Shown here: positions 1 through 8,540 of the stretch, piece by piece
Layout: every line of letters starts with the position of its first letter
Position numbering within the stretch: position 1 is the stretch's first letter
Assembly: GCF_000359745.1 (NCBI RefSeq)
Contig: NZ_AQHN01000095.1
Span: 1-64,000, forward strand
DNA from: Rhizobium freirei PRF 81
GTDB taxonomy: Bacteria > Pseudomonadota > Alphaproteobacteria > Rhizobiales > Rhizobiaceae
DNA: 64,000 nucleotides
Direction of reading: 5' to 3'
Notes under the pieces: generated by a model
Database searches by the model: none
What the model saw: only the letters and a program-made list of their open reading frames with translations
Told to the model about the DNA's origin: nothing
Program-made: the position numbers and the translations under genes

Positions 1-38
1 CGGTCAAAACGGCTGATATGTTCCCTTTTTGTTCTTAA

Positions 39-384
39 ATTGAAAAGGAGTCAATCAACCGCCAACTGACTCTTTTGGATGAGACTGTCGCTGCACTTGA
101 ACAAAGGCGGCGCATTTGCGGATTCGCTGAGGAAATACAGCCGGTTGACGGGGAGATATCTTTATCTGAGGTCGCCGCCAAATTTTTGAGCCATGCCGCT
201 GCCCGATCCTGGCGCAGAGGCGGATAGGATAGACACACTATGCGTGGGCAAATTCCCCGTTGTCGACGACGGCGGCCAACTTCGAGGAATTGGCCGTCTC
301 ACACAACTGAGCCTCCATCAAACAGAAGCACTTGCACCTAAAGTGTTAAAAGCGGCATATGATACGTCTCGTGAAGACGCATGA
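39..384 (+). pseudogene. Possible frameshifted CBS-like gene remnant
   Basis: Two overlapping open stretches in different frames (39-227 and 193-384) read like one broken protein. The first has no start codon and contains TLLDETVAALEQRRRICGF and SEVAAKFLSHAA. The second contains FPVVDDGGQLRGIGRL, which resembles the core of a CBS domain (PVVD..G.L.GI). A one-base frame change near 190-225 would join them. There is no ribosome binding site in front of either part, so I read this as a decayed gene. The CBS assignment rests on one short motif and is weak. Confidence 0.3.
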
Positions 385-431
385 AGCTCCTGAAATGGGC
401 CTTATTAGAACAACCTTAAGAGGGCAATTCA

Positions 432-809
432 TTGCAGTTAAAGCTGGAACTCTTCGTTGATGTCCCTGAGGAATCGATAAGTTTCTACTGTCGCACATTG
501 GGGTTCGAAGTTTCTGGCTCGATCAGCTCCGAGTATACCGTGTTGACGAACGGTGATGCGGTGATCGCGATTAATAGTCGCAGGGCACTTTCAAACAATC
601 ATCCATTGCGGATCGAAACTGGCGAAAGGACAGGCCTAGGCATCGAGATCGTACTTAGTGTCGCCGATGTAGAAATTGCCTATCGCATGGCTGAAAAGAG
701 CGGCTGGCCTCTATCCGATCTCGCGACGCAGCCTTGGGGACTTCGTGACTTTCGGTTGATCGATCCTGATGGTTATTATCTCAGAGTGACCAGTCGTCGT
801 CACGCTTGA
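432..809 (+). CDS. VOC family (glyoxalase/bleomycin resistance-like) protein
   Basis: A 125-residue protein of one glyoxalase/bleomycin-resistance/dioxygenase fold module pair. The N-terminal half has the usual LFVDVPEESISFYCRTLGF pattern and the end has RDFRLIDPDGYYLRVT, the typical C-terminal strand with a metal-ligand-type position in VOC proteins. It uses a TTG start at 432; no strong ribosome binding site is visible. Substrate cannot be told. It stands alone, with no gene in the 226 bases after it. Confidence 0.75.
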   Translation: MQLKLELFVDVPEESISFYCRTLGFEVSGSISSEYTVLTNGDAVIAINSRRALSNNHPLRIETGERTGLGIEIVLSVADVEIAYRMAEKSGWPLSDLATQPWGLRDFRLIDPDGYYLRVTSRRHA

Positions 810-1035
810 TCGCCACGGTCGAAATCTGGTTTGCAGTTGAAACGATCTGAATCAGTGAGGCATCAGGCAGAACGCCGGCAAAATCGAGATCTTGCAGCGT
901 ATGCAATTTTATGAAGGCCATAGAAAAACAAAATAGATACTAATGATAGCTGGAGGCAGTGGCAGCTTGCTTGGGGGTTCTGATAGCTCCACCCTCAAAT
1001 TATGCCAAACGAGAGAAATGGCCGCATCCCCAAAG

Positions 1036-1515
1036 TCAAGTAGTAGGCAACTGAAGGGTCATTTCAGTCCTTGGACCCGGGTGTGTTTCGCCTGAAACAT
1101 GGACCGTGTCGCCGTCCGTGGCCGTGAATTGCGGCGTCATCGTCGAACCGATAGCCGCCGGCGCTGGCCCGCGTTGTTTCTGCGAAGTCCCTGTGCCTTC
1201 AAACATTTGGAAGGCCGCCACAACGGCGACGATGGCAAAGCCAAAGACGAGCCGCTCGATACGCCAGAAAAAATATTGGCGCCTGGGACGAAACCGAGGC
1301 ATTAACGTCGCGGTTCGAACCGGCCGCGGTCTCCGATTGGGAGAAGCCGATGGTGCATTCGCATCCGACTTCGCCCCAAGAATTTCGAAGACCTTTCGCC
1401 ATTGCTTGTCGGAGAGCCTCGCTTGGCGATGCGAACGCTCAAGACGTGCGTGGATACCGCTACCGGTGACAGGATGGACGACGACCTTCATACCAGCCTT
1501 GGACGCCGGTGCCAC
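1036..1515 (-). pseudogene. Truncated thermonuclease-like (SNase) membrane protein
   Basis: A 159-residue reading frame with one membrane segment (FGFAIVAVVAAFQMF, about residues 91-105) after a basic N-terminus, then a linker and TATDGDTVHVSGET. DGDTVxV is the entry motif of staphylococcal-nuclease-like domains, normally followed by a strand ending in GxDAPE. Here the frame instead goes into an unrelated proline-rich tail and stops 15 residues later, so the nuclease fold is missing. A start at the internal Met before the membrane segment (MPRFRPRR, about residue 72) is also possible. I infer a 3' deletion; it lies tail-away from the secreted S1/P1 nuclease next door. Confidence 0.45.
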
Positions 1516-1607
1516 AGCGAACCGCGACGCGGCAAAACCTTACCAACCCTTCATTGATTTTTCTTACGACTATGCTCCTATGGCGATTACCATCCGGGGA
1601 GAGGAAC

Positions 1608-2561
1608 ATGGCCATGCGAATTCGATCAGGGATGATTGCCGCAGTTCTCGCACTGAGTTTTCCCTTCAAAGCCATGGCGTGGTGGGACGAAGGCCATATG
1701 CAGATCGCGGCCGTCGCCTATGAGCGATTGAGCCCGCAAATTCGCGAGAAAGCCGACGTCCTGATCCGTCTCAACCCGGAATATCAGAACTGGGTCGCAG
1801 GGGTTCCCGACCGCCTCAAACCGCAATATGCCTTTGTGCGCGCCGCCGTCTGGGCCGACGATATCAAAAGCCTGGTTGCGGGATATACCGACGAGGGCGA
1901 CACGGCGGCCAGTCCAACGGCCGGCCGCAATATCGGTTATGTCGACTCCTTCAAGCACACCTATTGGCACTTCAAGGACATTCCCTATTTCGTGGAAGGG
2001 ATGACCGAGGCGGACACCGATCCGGTGAACCTCGAAACGCAGATCGTCTCGCTCAGGGATGGACTGTCGGCGACGTCCGGCCTGCCCGACAGCGTCCGCT
2101 CCTATGATCTCGTCTGGCTCCTGCATCTGGTCGGCGACGCGCATCAACCGCTCCATGCCACAGCGCTTGTCTCCAAGGCGTTCAAGAAGGGCGACCAGGG
2201 CGGCAACTCCATCGTGGTTACGCCGGCGAACGGTCAGACGGTCAAGCTCCATGCCTATTGGGATGGGATTTTCGGCGGCTATTCGACGCCCTACGGTGCC
2301 ATCGAGGATGGGCTGCTCGACAAGAACATCAAGCTCCCCGAACCGGACGCAGCGCGTGCGGCCATCAGCGATCCGGCCGAGTGGCTGAAGGAAAGCCGGC
2401 AGAAAGCAATCGATTTCGTCTATGTTGCGCCGGTTGGCTTCGACAAGGGACCTTACGTGCTTGATCGAACCTACGAAACGAATGCCCGCAATGTCGCACG
2501 CGAACAGGCCGCCGTTGCTGCAGCACGGCTCGCAAACCTGATTACCGCTGCATTGAAATAA
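1608..2561 (+). CDS. Secreted S1/P1 nuclease
   Basis: A 317-residue zinc-dependent single-strand nuclease (S1/P1 family), exported by a signal peptide (residues 1-24, ending KAMA). Cleavage leaves Trp25 as the mature N-terminus, as the family needs, because the N-terminal Trp binds zinc. Other ligand motifs are visible: WWDEGH, WADD, HTYWHFKD, LVWLLHLVGDAHQPLHA, GGNS and KLHAYWDG. The ATG at 1608 follows a good GGGGAGAGG site, so I prefer it to an upstream in-frame start at 1509. Family members degrade single-stranded DNA or RNA and remove 3' phosphates; here a role in nutrient scavenging or extracellular DNA breakdown is inferred. Confidence 0.92.
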   Translation: MAMRIRSGMIAAVLALSFPFKAMAWWDEGHMQIAAVAYERLSPQIREKADVLIRLNPEYQNWVAGVPDRLKPQYAFVRAAVWADDIKSLVAGYTDEGDTAASPTAGRNIGYVDSFKHTYWHFKDIPYFVEGMTEADTDPVNLETQIVSLRDGLSATSGLPDSVRSYDLVWLLHLVGDAHQPLHATALVSKAFKKGDQGGNSIVVTPANGQTVKLHAYWDGIFGGYSTPYGAIEDGLLDKNIKLPEPDAARAAISDPAEWLKESRQKAIDFVYVAPVGFDKGPYVLDRTYETNARNVAREQAAVAAARLANLITAALK

Positions 2562-2629
2562 GAGCGACGCCGAAGCGATTTCGGCGCCAGAAACTCAAGT
2601 CCCGTCAAGGCAGATGACTAAACGTCATC

Positions 2630-3277
2630 TCACAGGAACGTGGGCTCCTGGGTATCCGCTGATTTTTTCTTGACCCAGAGCTCACTCGTCTTTTCCATCG
2701 CCATCAATTCCGGCGGGAAAACGCGCTTCTGGAACGCATAGGCCTCATCAAAACTTCCTCTGAGCCACCGGTCATATTCATCGCGATGCAGCAGAACGGG
2801 CATACGGTCGTGGACCGGCATGACAGCCTCGTTGGCATCCGTCATTGCACCGGAATAGACCGGCCCCCATTCATCGCTCACGCGCCAAAGGCCTGCCCAG
2901 GCAAAGATGGGCTCGTCCTTGATGCTGAACCAAGTACGCGTCTTCGTGCCCTTCGGGCCTTCCGCCTCGGCGAAATGCGTGACCGGTATCAGGCAGCGAA
3001 ATTGCGGTTTGCGGGCAAGGCCGATCCACATCGGCTTGGCAAGGTCGGCAATATTGTTGACCGGCTTGGGCTTCGCGTCAGGCTTCATATCCTTCAGCCG
3101 CAATGGAAAGCCCCAGGTCATCGACCGCATCACACGCGCTCCGTCCTGCTCGACCACCGCCATTCCTGGCGTTCCCGGATAGACTTCATCCGGGGCGTTC
3201 GACTGGATGGGATTTGCGACACCGAAATGTGCCGCGACCTCGGCGGCCGACTTGCGGACGGTATAGAGATTGCACAT
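2630..3277 (-). CDS. SOS response-associated peptidase (SRAP, YedK/HMCES family)
   Basis: A 215-residue SRAP protein. The family uses Cys2 to cross-link covalently to abasic sites in single-stranded DNA. Cys2 is present (MCNLYTVRKS), and the other active-site positions are intact: Asn74-Asn75 in PVNNIAD, Glu104 in HFAEAEG, and His156 in PVHDRMPVLL. The start at 3277 is set by the need for Met-Cys; longer in-frame starts would bury the nucleophile. It lies 35 bases downstream of a paralogue on the same strand and probably shares its SOS-controlled promoter. Confidence 0.93.
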   Translation of the reverse strand: MCNLYTVRKSAAEVAAHFGVANPIQSNAPDEVYPGTPGMAVVEQDGARVMRSMTWGFPLRLKDMKPDAKPKPVNNIADLAKPMWIGLARKPQFRCLIPVTHFAEAEGPKGTKTRTWFSIKDEPIFAWAGLWRVSDEWGPVYSGAMTDANEAVMPVHDRMPVLLHRDEYDRWLRGSFDEAYAFQKRVFPPELMAMEKTSELWVKKKSADTQEPTFL

Positions 3278-3312
3278 GCGATCAGCCTTCCGACATTGGT
3301 CTGAGCTTGGCG

Positions 3313-3984
3313 CTACAGCATAAGCATAGTGTTTCGGTTCTTGGAATATGGAGGATGCGGCGGGATGCCGCTCTGCCACCGGTCGCCGCTATGCAGAATG
3401 GTGAACGCATCCGACGGCATCGGATCGCGGAACTGAAATGCGATGACGTCCTGGATCGAGCCATGCAGCCAACGGTCCCACTCGCCCTTGTGCAGCAGCA
3501 CTGGCATACGCTCATTGTAAGGCATGATCAGCTCGTTGGTGGCCATCGTCATGCCGGCGAAGACCGGGCCGAACTGTTCCGTGTTGCGGCAGAACCCCGC
3601 CCAGGCGATCAGGGCTTCATCCACGACCGAGAACCATGCCCTCGTCTTCTTCCGCGGTTCTCCTTCCGGGTTCGCAAAATGCGTCAAGGGGATCAGGCAG
3701 CGGTAGCGTGGCTCAACCACGACATGTTCCCACATCGGGTTCGTGATATCGGCAACCAAACCGATGCGGCCCGGCGGCTCGCCATTCAGGCGCATCTCCT
3801 TGGTTTGGCGGGGAAAGCCCCAGGACAATGACCTGAGCACGCGGCGGCCATCTTTTTCGATGACAACGAGGCCTTGCGTGCCCTCGACCGTCTCAGGTGG
3901 GACGTTGATCTCGATCGGCACTTCGGTGTCAAAGTGCTCAGCAATCTCGTCAGCCGTTCGAACCACTGCAAAAAGCCGCGACAT
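3313..3984 (-). CDS. SRAP-family paralogue lacking catalytic residues
   Basis: A 223-residue paralogue of the adjacent SRAP gene, colinear with it from residue 1. The family's catalytic positions are all changed: Cys2 is Ser2 (MSRLFAVVRT), the Asn pair is Gly75-Leu76 (RIGLVADIT), the Glu is Asn105 (THFANPEG) and the active-site His is Asn157 (PYNERMP). The fold-defining segments (LSWGFPRQ, PRYRCLIPLTHF, ERMPVLLHKGEWDRWL) remain, so it is unlikely to be a random decay product. I infer a non-catalytic DNA-binding or partner role. A perfect SOS box lies 45 bases upstream; the two SRAP genes likely form one transcript. Confidence 0.88.
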   Translation of the reverse strand: MSRLFAVVRTADEIAEHFDTEVPIEINVPPETVEGTQGLVVIEKDGRRVLRSLSWGFPRQTKEMRLNGEPPGRIGLVADITNPMWEHVVVEPRYRCLIPLTHFANPEGEPRKKTRAWFSVVDEALIAWAGFCRNTEQFGPVFAGMTMATNELIMPYNERMPVLLHKGEWDRWLHGSIQDVIAFQFRDPMPSDAFTILHSGDRWQSGIPPHPPYSKNRNTMLML

Positions 3985-4028
3985 GGGCTTGCCTCGCTAG
4001 CAACCGCGAATGCCGACACATAACACAA

Positions 4029-4043
4029 GAACATACAGAGAAC
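4029..4043 (-). promoter_or_regulatory. LexA-type SOS box upstream of the SRAP operon
   Basis: GAAC-ATACAGA-GAAC is an exact match to the alphaproteobacterial SOS box (GTTC-N7-GTTC read on the other strand). It sits 45 bases before the start of the minus-strand SRAP pair, as expected for LexA repression. The rest of the 3985-4307 gap shows no gene. Confidence 0.75.
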
Positions 4044-4307
4044 AAATAATTTGCGATCCAGCGTGATTTGCCCCCACTGAAATCAGGCCACAGGCCGATC
4101 GTCGGACAAATCAGCCCGTGACCTGATGCAATGTGACCCGAGGCGTCAGCAAATCGGCGCGTCATCATCGCTCAGGTCTCGTCCACTAACGTCTGCAAGA
4201 CTCTGCAATTCAATTTCGCTTCATGTCACGTTGCTTTGAGACAGCTGTGCGAGCAAGAATCGTGAAAGCTAGATGATTCTGTCTGGGAGCCGTTCGGAGA
4301 GTTGCGC

Positions 4308-5573
4308 GTGGCAGGTAGGAAGCGGCTGTTGATGATCCTGGGGGCAGGGAGTTCGGTTGCCAGCGGAATGCCGAGTGTCGCTGAGATCGACACGCTGATG
4401 GCCAGTTGGGCGCGCGAATTTACCAGGATGCACCAATCTGCCAATTTTTACGATCAAATTTGGCGCGCGCTCGAGCGCCACCTCGTGGCTGGCTTCCAAT
4501 CCGCCCGGCAATTTCCCAATTTCGAGCGAGCGCTTGGCGACCTAATCGCGCTCATGCACTGGGTCCGACCATCACCCGAAGGCGGCTCGCTCCGCACATT
4601 GCTGAAGCAACATCGACTTCCGGACAGCCTATCATTCGGCAGCGTAGATCGCTATGGCCCCTATATCGAGGTCAAGGTAACGATTGCGCATCTCATCAGA
4701 TGCCTTGCCTCCGAGATGCGCGCGCGATGCCTTACAATGCCGGCGGACTTGCCTGCACTGAAACGCTGGCATGAGATGCTCCAGGCGCTGCGTGATCGCT
4801 TCGATGTCGTTATTTATAACCTCAACTACGACACCGTAGCTTTGTCAGGCTGGCCCAACGCATTTACGGGCTTTGGTAGCGATGGACGGTTCGACCCAGC
4901 AGCGGTCCATCGCCGAGACTGGGAAGGGATTTTCCACCTTCACGGCAGCGTCCACTTTTCGCTCGCCGACCGATTGAGCGATCACATCGTCTGGCGCAAT
5001 GATCTGAACGACGCATTTCTCGATAGCGATGATCGCGTTGCCGACTACGGCAGTGACGGCAAGGACTTCCTCCCCGCAACTTTAATTGCGGGTGGGTTCA
5101 AGCTCGATCAGCTCCTGACCGAGCCCTTCCAAACCTATCGGGCGGCGCTAACCTGCGATGTCGCCCTCGCCGATGCCATTGTGATTGGCGGTTATGGTTT
5201 CGGTGACACGCATGTCAACCGGGCATTGCGCGGCGCGCTTGCCCATTCCCGCGCGCGTCCGCCCGTACTCGTGCTCGACCGGGCCGGCCCCCGAACTGAC
5301 CCAATGGTTTTCCGGCAGGACGCTTGGGCTCGTGAACTGACGCAAGCGCTCTGTGCCTCGAGCCCTTTTGTTGGCGCAGGTACAAGCGCGACGGAAATGC
5401 CTGCCGTACTCGCGCAGCAGGGTCGGTGCGAGGTCTCCACCGCCCATCGCGTCGCGATCTGGTATGGAGGGTTTGGGGATGCGGCACAGCTAATCAATCA
5501 GCTGACTCACTGGCTGCATGAGGGGGGTGGTGACGACCAGCAGCATTGTCTCGGCGAGCCGCCGAAACTCTGA
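4308..5573 (+). CDS. SIR2-like domain protein, probable defence NADase
   Basis: A 421-residue protein with the SIR2-like Rossmann motifs in order: LLMILGAGSSVASGMPS near the N-terminus, NLNYDT in the middle, FHLHGSVH (the catalytic-His-type motif) and AIVIGGYGFGDTHVNRAL. The last 120 residues match nothing I know. Stand-alone SIR2-like proteins in bacterial defence loci deplete NAD upon phage infection; that role is inferred from family and from the neighbouring defence genes. I prefer the GTG at 4308, which has GGAGAG six bases before it, over a TTG at 4302. It is divergent from the SRAP operon and convergent with the PIN-domain gene. Confidence 0.8.
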   Translation: MAGRKRLLMILGAGSSVASGMPSVAEIDTLMASWAREFTRMHQSANFYDQIWRALERHLVAGFQSARQFPNFERALGDLIALMHWVRPSPEGGSLRTLLKQHRLPDSLSFGSVDRYGPYIEVKVTIAHLIRCLASEMRARCLTMPADLPALKRWHEMLQALRDRFDVVIYNLNYDTVALSGWPNAFTGFGSDGRFDPAAVHRRDWEGIFHLHGSVHFSLADRLSDHIVWRNDLNDAFLDSDDRVADYGSDGKDFLPATLIAGGFKLDQLLTEPFQTYRAALTCDVALADAIVIGGYGFGDTHVNRALRGALAHSRARPPVLVLDRAGPRTDPMVFRQDAWARELTQALCASSPFVGAGTSATEMPAVLAQQGRCEVSTAHRVAIWYGGFGDAAQLINQLTHWLHEGGGDDQQHCLGEPPKL

Positions 5574-5702
5574 TTGCCATTCGATGGAAGTCCCGTGGCT
5601 GCTCGCGTACCGTACCGCTAGCAGCAGCGAACGCACAGGATGTTTCCGCGCCTGTGCAAAACAATGAAATTGCAGTCGCACTCGCACCCATACGCGCGAG
5701 CA

Positions 5703-7070
5703 TCAGAGAAAGGCGGCGCTCGCTGCCGGGAGGACCGACTCCACGCGCTCGAAATCGTCAAAAGTCCACTCCCTATCCACCATCTCGATCCTGACTCGAA
5801 ATTCCTTCGTGACGGGCTCATCGAGGTCCCTGGCCTCAAGATCGAATGTCAGGCTCAGATCAAGCGGAAGGGTCCCTTCAGGAACAATAGCAATTTTGTC
5901 GGCATGGCTTTTCCCAACCCGGAACTCATTGTTCGACAAGTTCGCCCTGCGGGGATTTTCTTCGTCGGGGACAATGTCCCATTGGAAGGTGACCGCGCCG
6001 GGATACCTGATGTGCTGTAGTGCCATCCATGGGCGGCGACCAAACCGAACGCGCGGACTTTGGTTGGACTCGCCGAGTTGGGGTGGATCGGGAAATTCCA
6101 AATCAAACCTGTCGAGGTCGTCCTGGTCCTCATTCTGATCGGTGTCCTCCTCATGCACGTGTAAACGTGCCTCACCTTGCAGGCGGATCGCAACATCAGC
6201 GTTGGTCAGTGTGACCCGTCCAATGTTGACGACCTCAAATGGGACTTCGAGGGAAAGTGGTATCGCATTTAGCTTTATGTGGATTTCCGCCGCGTGCCGC
6301 TTCACCTTTTCAACGAAATTGTCATAGCCGACCTCGTACCTGGCCCAGTCAACCACATTTGCCTTCCTGACGCCAAGAACAGCAGCAGCGCTATTTTCTG
6401 CCGGCTTTTTCAGCTTTGGATGTAAATCAAGAATTCGTTTGACGAGATCCGCCTGTAGGTCATCGGGCATTGGGCCAAGAAGAGGCCTTTCCAAGACGAT
6501 CGGATCGGACGGGCATCCGAGTTTCAACATCATCCTCGGGCGGTTGTCCTCAAGCGTCCTAATCCTCTCGCTCAGTTCGCGAACCTTCTTTTGCTCGGGC
6601 GACTCCTCGGGCGGGAGGCGGAAAGAGGAGGGCGGCTGGACCGCGGTTACCCCGTATTTGGACGCCTTGATGCGAGGTCCACTATCGTCTGAAAAGAGAA
6701 TCGAGCCCCCCTCTTCGATCACGTGCGCTACCAAGCGATCGTCAGGATCATTCTGATCCAGGATATGGTAGTCATCCCAGTGGTGAGCTCGCGGAAAAAC
6801 CGTCTCAAGCGTTAAACGATAAGGATCCTCCCGAAGGATCTTCTCGTTCAGTTGGGAGGCCTCGTCGATCAACTGTAGCGCCAACCGCGCCCGCTTCCGG
6901 CGGCGCTCTATGCGGTCGTTCTTGAGCTTGTCGAGCTCCTTCACCACGTGCATCGAAACGAGGATGCGGACTTCTTCGGCCTGGGGAAACAAATCACGCC
7001 AATTCACCGAGCTCAAGTCTTTCATCTCGATAAAAATGTTAGCGTCAACGAAAATTCGCACTATGTCCAC
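5703..7070 (-). CDS. PIN-domain protein with long unknown C-terminal region
   Basis: About 455 residues. The first 160 form a PIN-type nuclease domain: IFVDANIFIEM gives the first acidic residue, SMHVVKELDKLKND the second, and NDPDDRLVAHVI with ILFSDDSGPRIK the later acidic cluster. The remaining 300 residues have a charged segment (EEDTDQNEDQDDLDRFDLEF) and beta-rich stretches I do not recognise. No strong start is visible: TTG at 7091 has no ribosome site, while GTG at 7070 has GGAG nine bases upstream. It is the last gene of a three-gene operon with two unknown proteins. PIN domains cut RNA; here the target and the role of partners are unknown. Confidence 0.72.
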   Translation of the reverse strand: MDIVRIFVDANIFIEMKDLSSVNWRDLFPQAEEVRILVSMHVVKELDKLKNDRIERRRKRARLALQLIDEASQLNEKILREDPYRLTLETVFPRAHHWDDYHILDQNDPDDRLVAHVIEEGGSILFSDDSGPRIKASKYGVTAVQPPSSFRLPPEESPEQKKVRELSERIRTLEDNRPRMMLKLGCPSDPIVLERPLLGPMPDDLQADLVKRILDLHPKLKKPAENSAAAVLGVRKANVVDWARYEVGYDNFVEKVKRHAAEIHIKLNAIPLSLEVPFEVVNIGRVTLTNADVAIRLQGEARLHVHEEDTDQNEDQDDLDRFDLEFPDPPQLGESNQSPRVRFGRRPWMALQHIRYPGAVTFQWDIVPDEENPRRANLSNNEFRVGKSHADKIAIVPEGTLPLDLSLTFDLEARDLDEPVTKEFRVRIEMVDREWTFDDFERVESVLPAASAAFL

Positions 7071-7115
7071 TCTTGCGCGCTCCGCGATCAAACTTCGAAA
7101 ATGGCTGTCCGTGTA

Positions 7116-7700
7116 CTACGTCATCTGAAAATGGCCGATTTCCCGCATCCGTGCGACAACATCAGATGCCGCCTTTCGCGCCTCGCCTCTCGTCAAACCG
7201 GATTTACGCAATTGCCCGAAAACGCTCTTCAGGTAGAGTTTTTCCCAGTGGGCGCGAAAGCCAGTGTCCGGAATCTCGACGATAACTTTCGGCACCTCAA
7301 GATCATGGAGCAACTTGTCGCCAGGTTTGCCTGGTTGAAGATAAACGGCCCCAGCAGTCAGGATCTGATCAACCAATGCTCCCTGCTTTGGCATCTCGAA
7401 CTCAATGATAGCGACGCGCTCAGTTGGCCTCAGAAAACGCAAGAACAAGGCGATGTGATCCAACCGCCCCTCCAAGGCACCCCACTGGACCTTGACGTCG
7501 CCCTCGACAAAGTTTTGATGCACGCGAACAAGCTCAATAAGATCCGGTCGTTCAGTTGTGTCCAGGATTAGCAATGGTATCAGCTTGCCATTGACCCTGC
7601 CACGCGTGGCGATCACAGGATCCGCAACGACCTTTACGATTTTTCCTTGATCGGAGGTCTTAACATCTATCCTTGCGTATTTACGCCGACCCAACCTCAT
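7116..7700 (-). CDS. Hypothetical protein, middle gene of PIN operon
   Basis: A 194-residue soluble protein I do not recognise. It is strand-rich in its first two thirds (LIPLLILDTT, VAIIEFEMP, VPKVIVEIPDTGFRAHW) and ends in a basic helical stretch (LTRGEARKAASDVVARMREIG). Its start overlaps the end of the upstream membrane protein by 20 bases and the PIN gene begins 45 bases after it, so all three are probably translated from one message. No catalytic motif is evident. Confidence 0.65.
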   Translation of the reverse strand: MRLGRRKYARIDVKTSDQGKIVKVVADPVIATRGRVNGKLIPLLILDTTERPDLIELVRVHQNFVEGDVKVQWGALEGRLDHIALFLRFLRPTERVAIIEFEMPKQGALVDQILTAGAVYLQPGKPGDKLLHDLEVPKVIVEIPDTGFRAHWEKLYLKSVFGQLRKSGLTRGEARKAASDVVARMREIGHFQMT

Positions 7701-8253
7701 CCCGGTACTCCTGCATCAGATTTGGTGCGATTGTGGTTTTTGCTTCGTGCGTATCAGTGATTTCCAGCTCGTAACCGTCGATCGCCATCCCTGAGAGAAG
7801 GTCTACCGGCGCTTTGAAGTGCAGCCATCCCGAAACTACCTCGTGGGCTGGTACTTTGACCGGAAGCGACAGCACGTCCCCCTGTCCTCGGACAAAGCTC
7901 CCCGCGCCGTCTCGATGGGCCGGAAGCTTCAGCGTCATGAGGACACGCTCCTTCGTGAGATAACGAACAATCAGTTCGGCACTCGCGATGGCATTATTGC
8001 TGTCGCTCGGATTCCGTACCTGGACAAGAAGGCTGAACGCGCGGCCCGATTCATCGGTCTTTTGGAAACCATGGCTCAGGTAGCACGTCAGAGCGGGGAC
8101 TTTCCGGGCGTCCTGTTTGAGAGCAAGTTTTCTATTTTGCCATGCGATATATGCGTTGAATAAGCCGAGGGTTAGGCTTGCAATGCTGAGCAAAAGACCC
8201 AGCATCGCAATGGTTCTTGTGAAATCAAAGGCTGCGAAAGATAATCCGGTCAT
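7681..8253 (-). CDS. Single-pass membrane protein, first gene of PIN operon
   Basis: A 190-residue protein with one strong N-terminal membrane helix (TIAMLGLLLSIASLTLGLF, about residues 14-32) followed by a short basic segment (WQNRKLALKQDARK), giving an N-out/C-in orientation by the positive-inside rule, then a beta-rich domain. No known family is recognised. It overlaps the next gene by 20 bases. Together with the downstream PIN protein it could form a membrane-anchored sensor plus nuclease unit, which is inference from gene order only. Confidence 0.65.
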   Translation of the reverse strand: MTGLSFAAFDFTRTIAMLGLLLSIASLTLGLFNAYIAWQNRKLALKQDARKVPALTCYLSHGFQKTDESGRAFSLLVQVRNPSDSNNAIASAELIVRYLTKERVLMTLKLPAHRDGAGSFVRGQGDVLSLPVKVPAHEVVSGWLHFKAPVDLLSGMAIDGYELEITDTHEAKTTIAPNLMQEYRDEVGSA

Positions 8254-8540
8254 TAATGTCCTCGGTCGAAACCTTGCGAGATCTCAGTCGAGGATTGCCG
8301 CCGCCCCCGCCATAATCGTCTGGTTCGAGATAGTATCGTTTATGCAAAATCTCAACTCACTCGTGTACCCGCCGACACCTTGTCCGATTTCTTTAATGTC
8401 TTCGCAAACCGTCACAACTCAAACTCCGATCCGCGGCGACATACCGCTCGGTCCGAATTTCGACCGCAAAGCATCAAAATGCGCCCCGGAATGAGTCGCA
8501 AGATTGACTCTTAGCGCTACCCAAAGGAAATCATCTTAAA

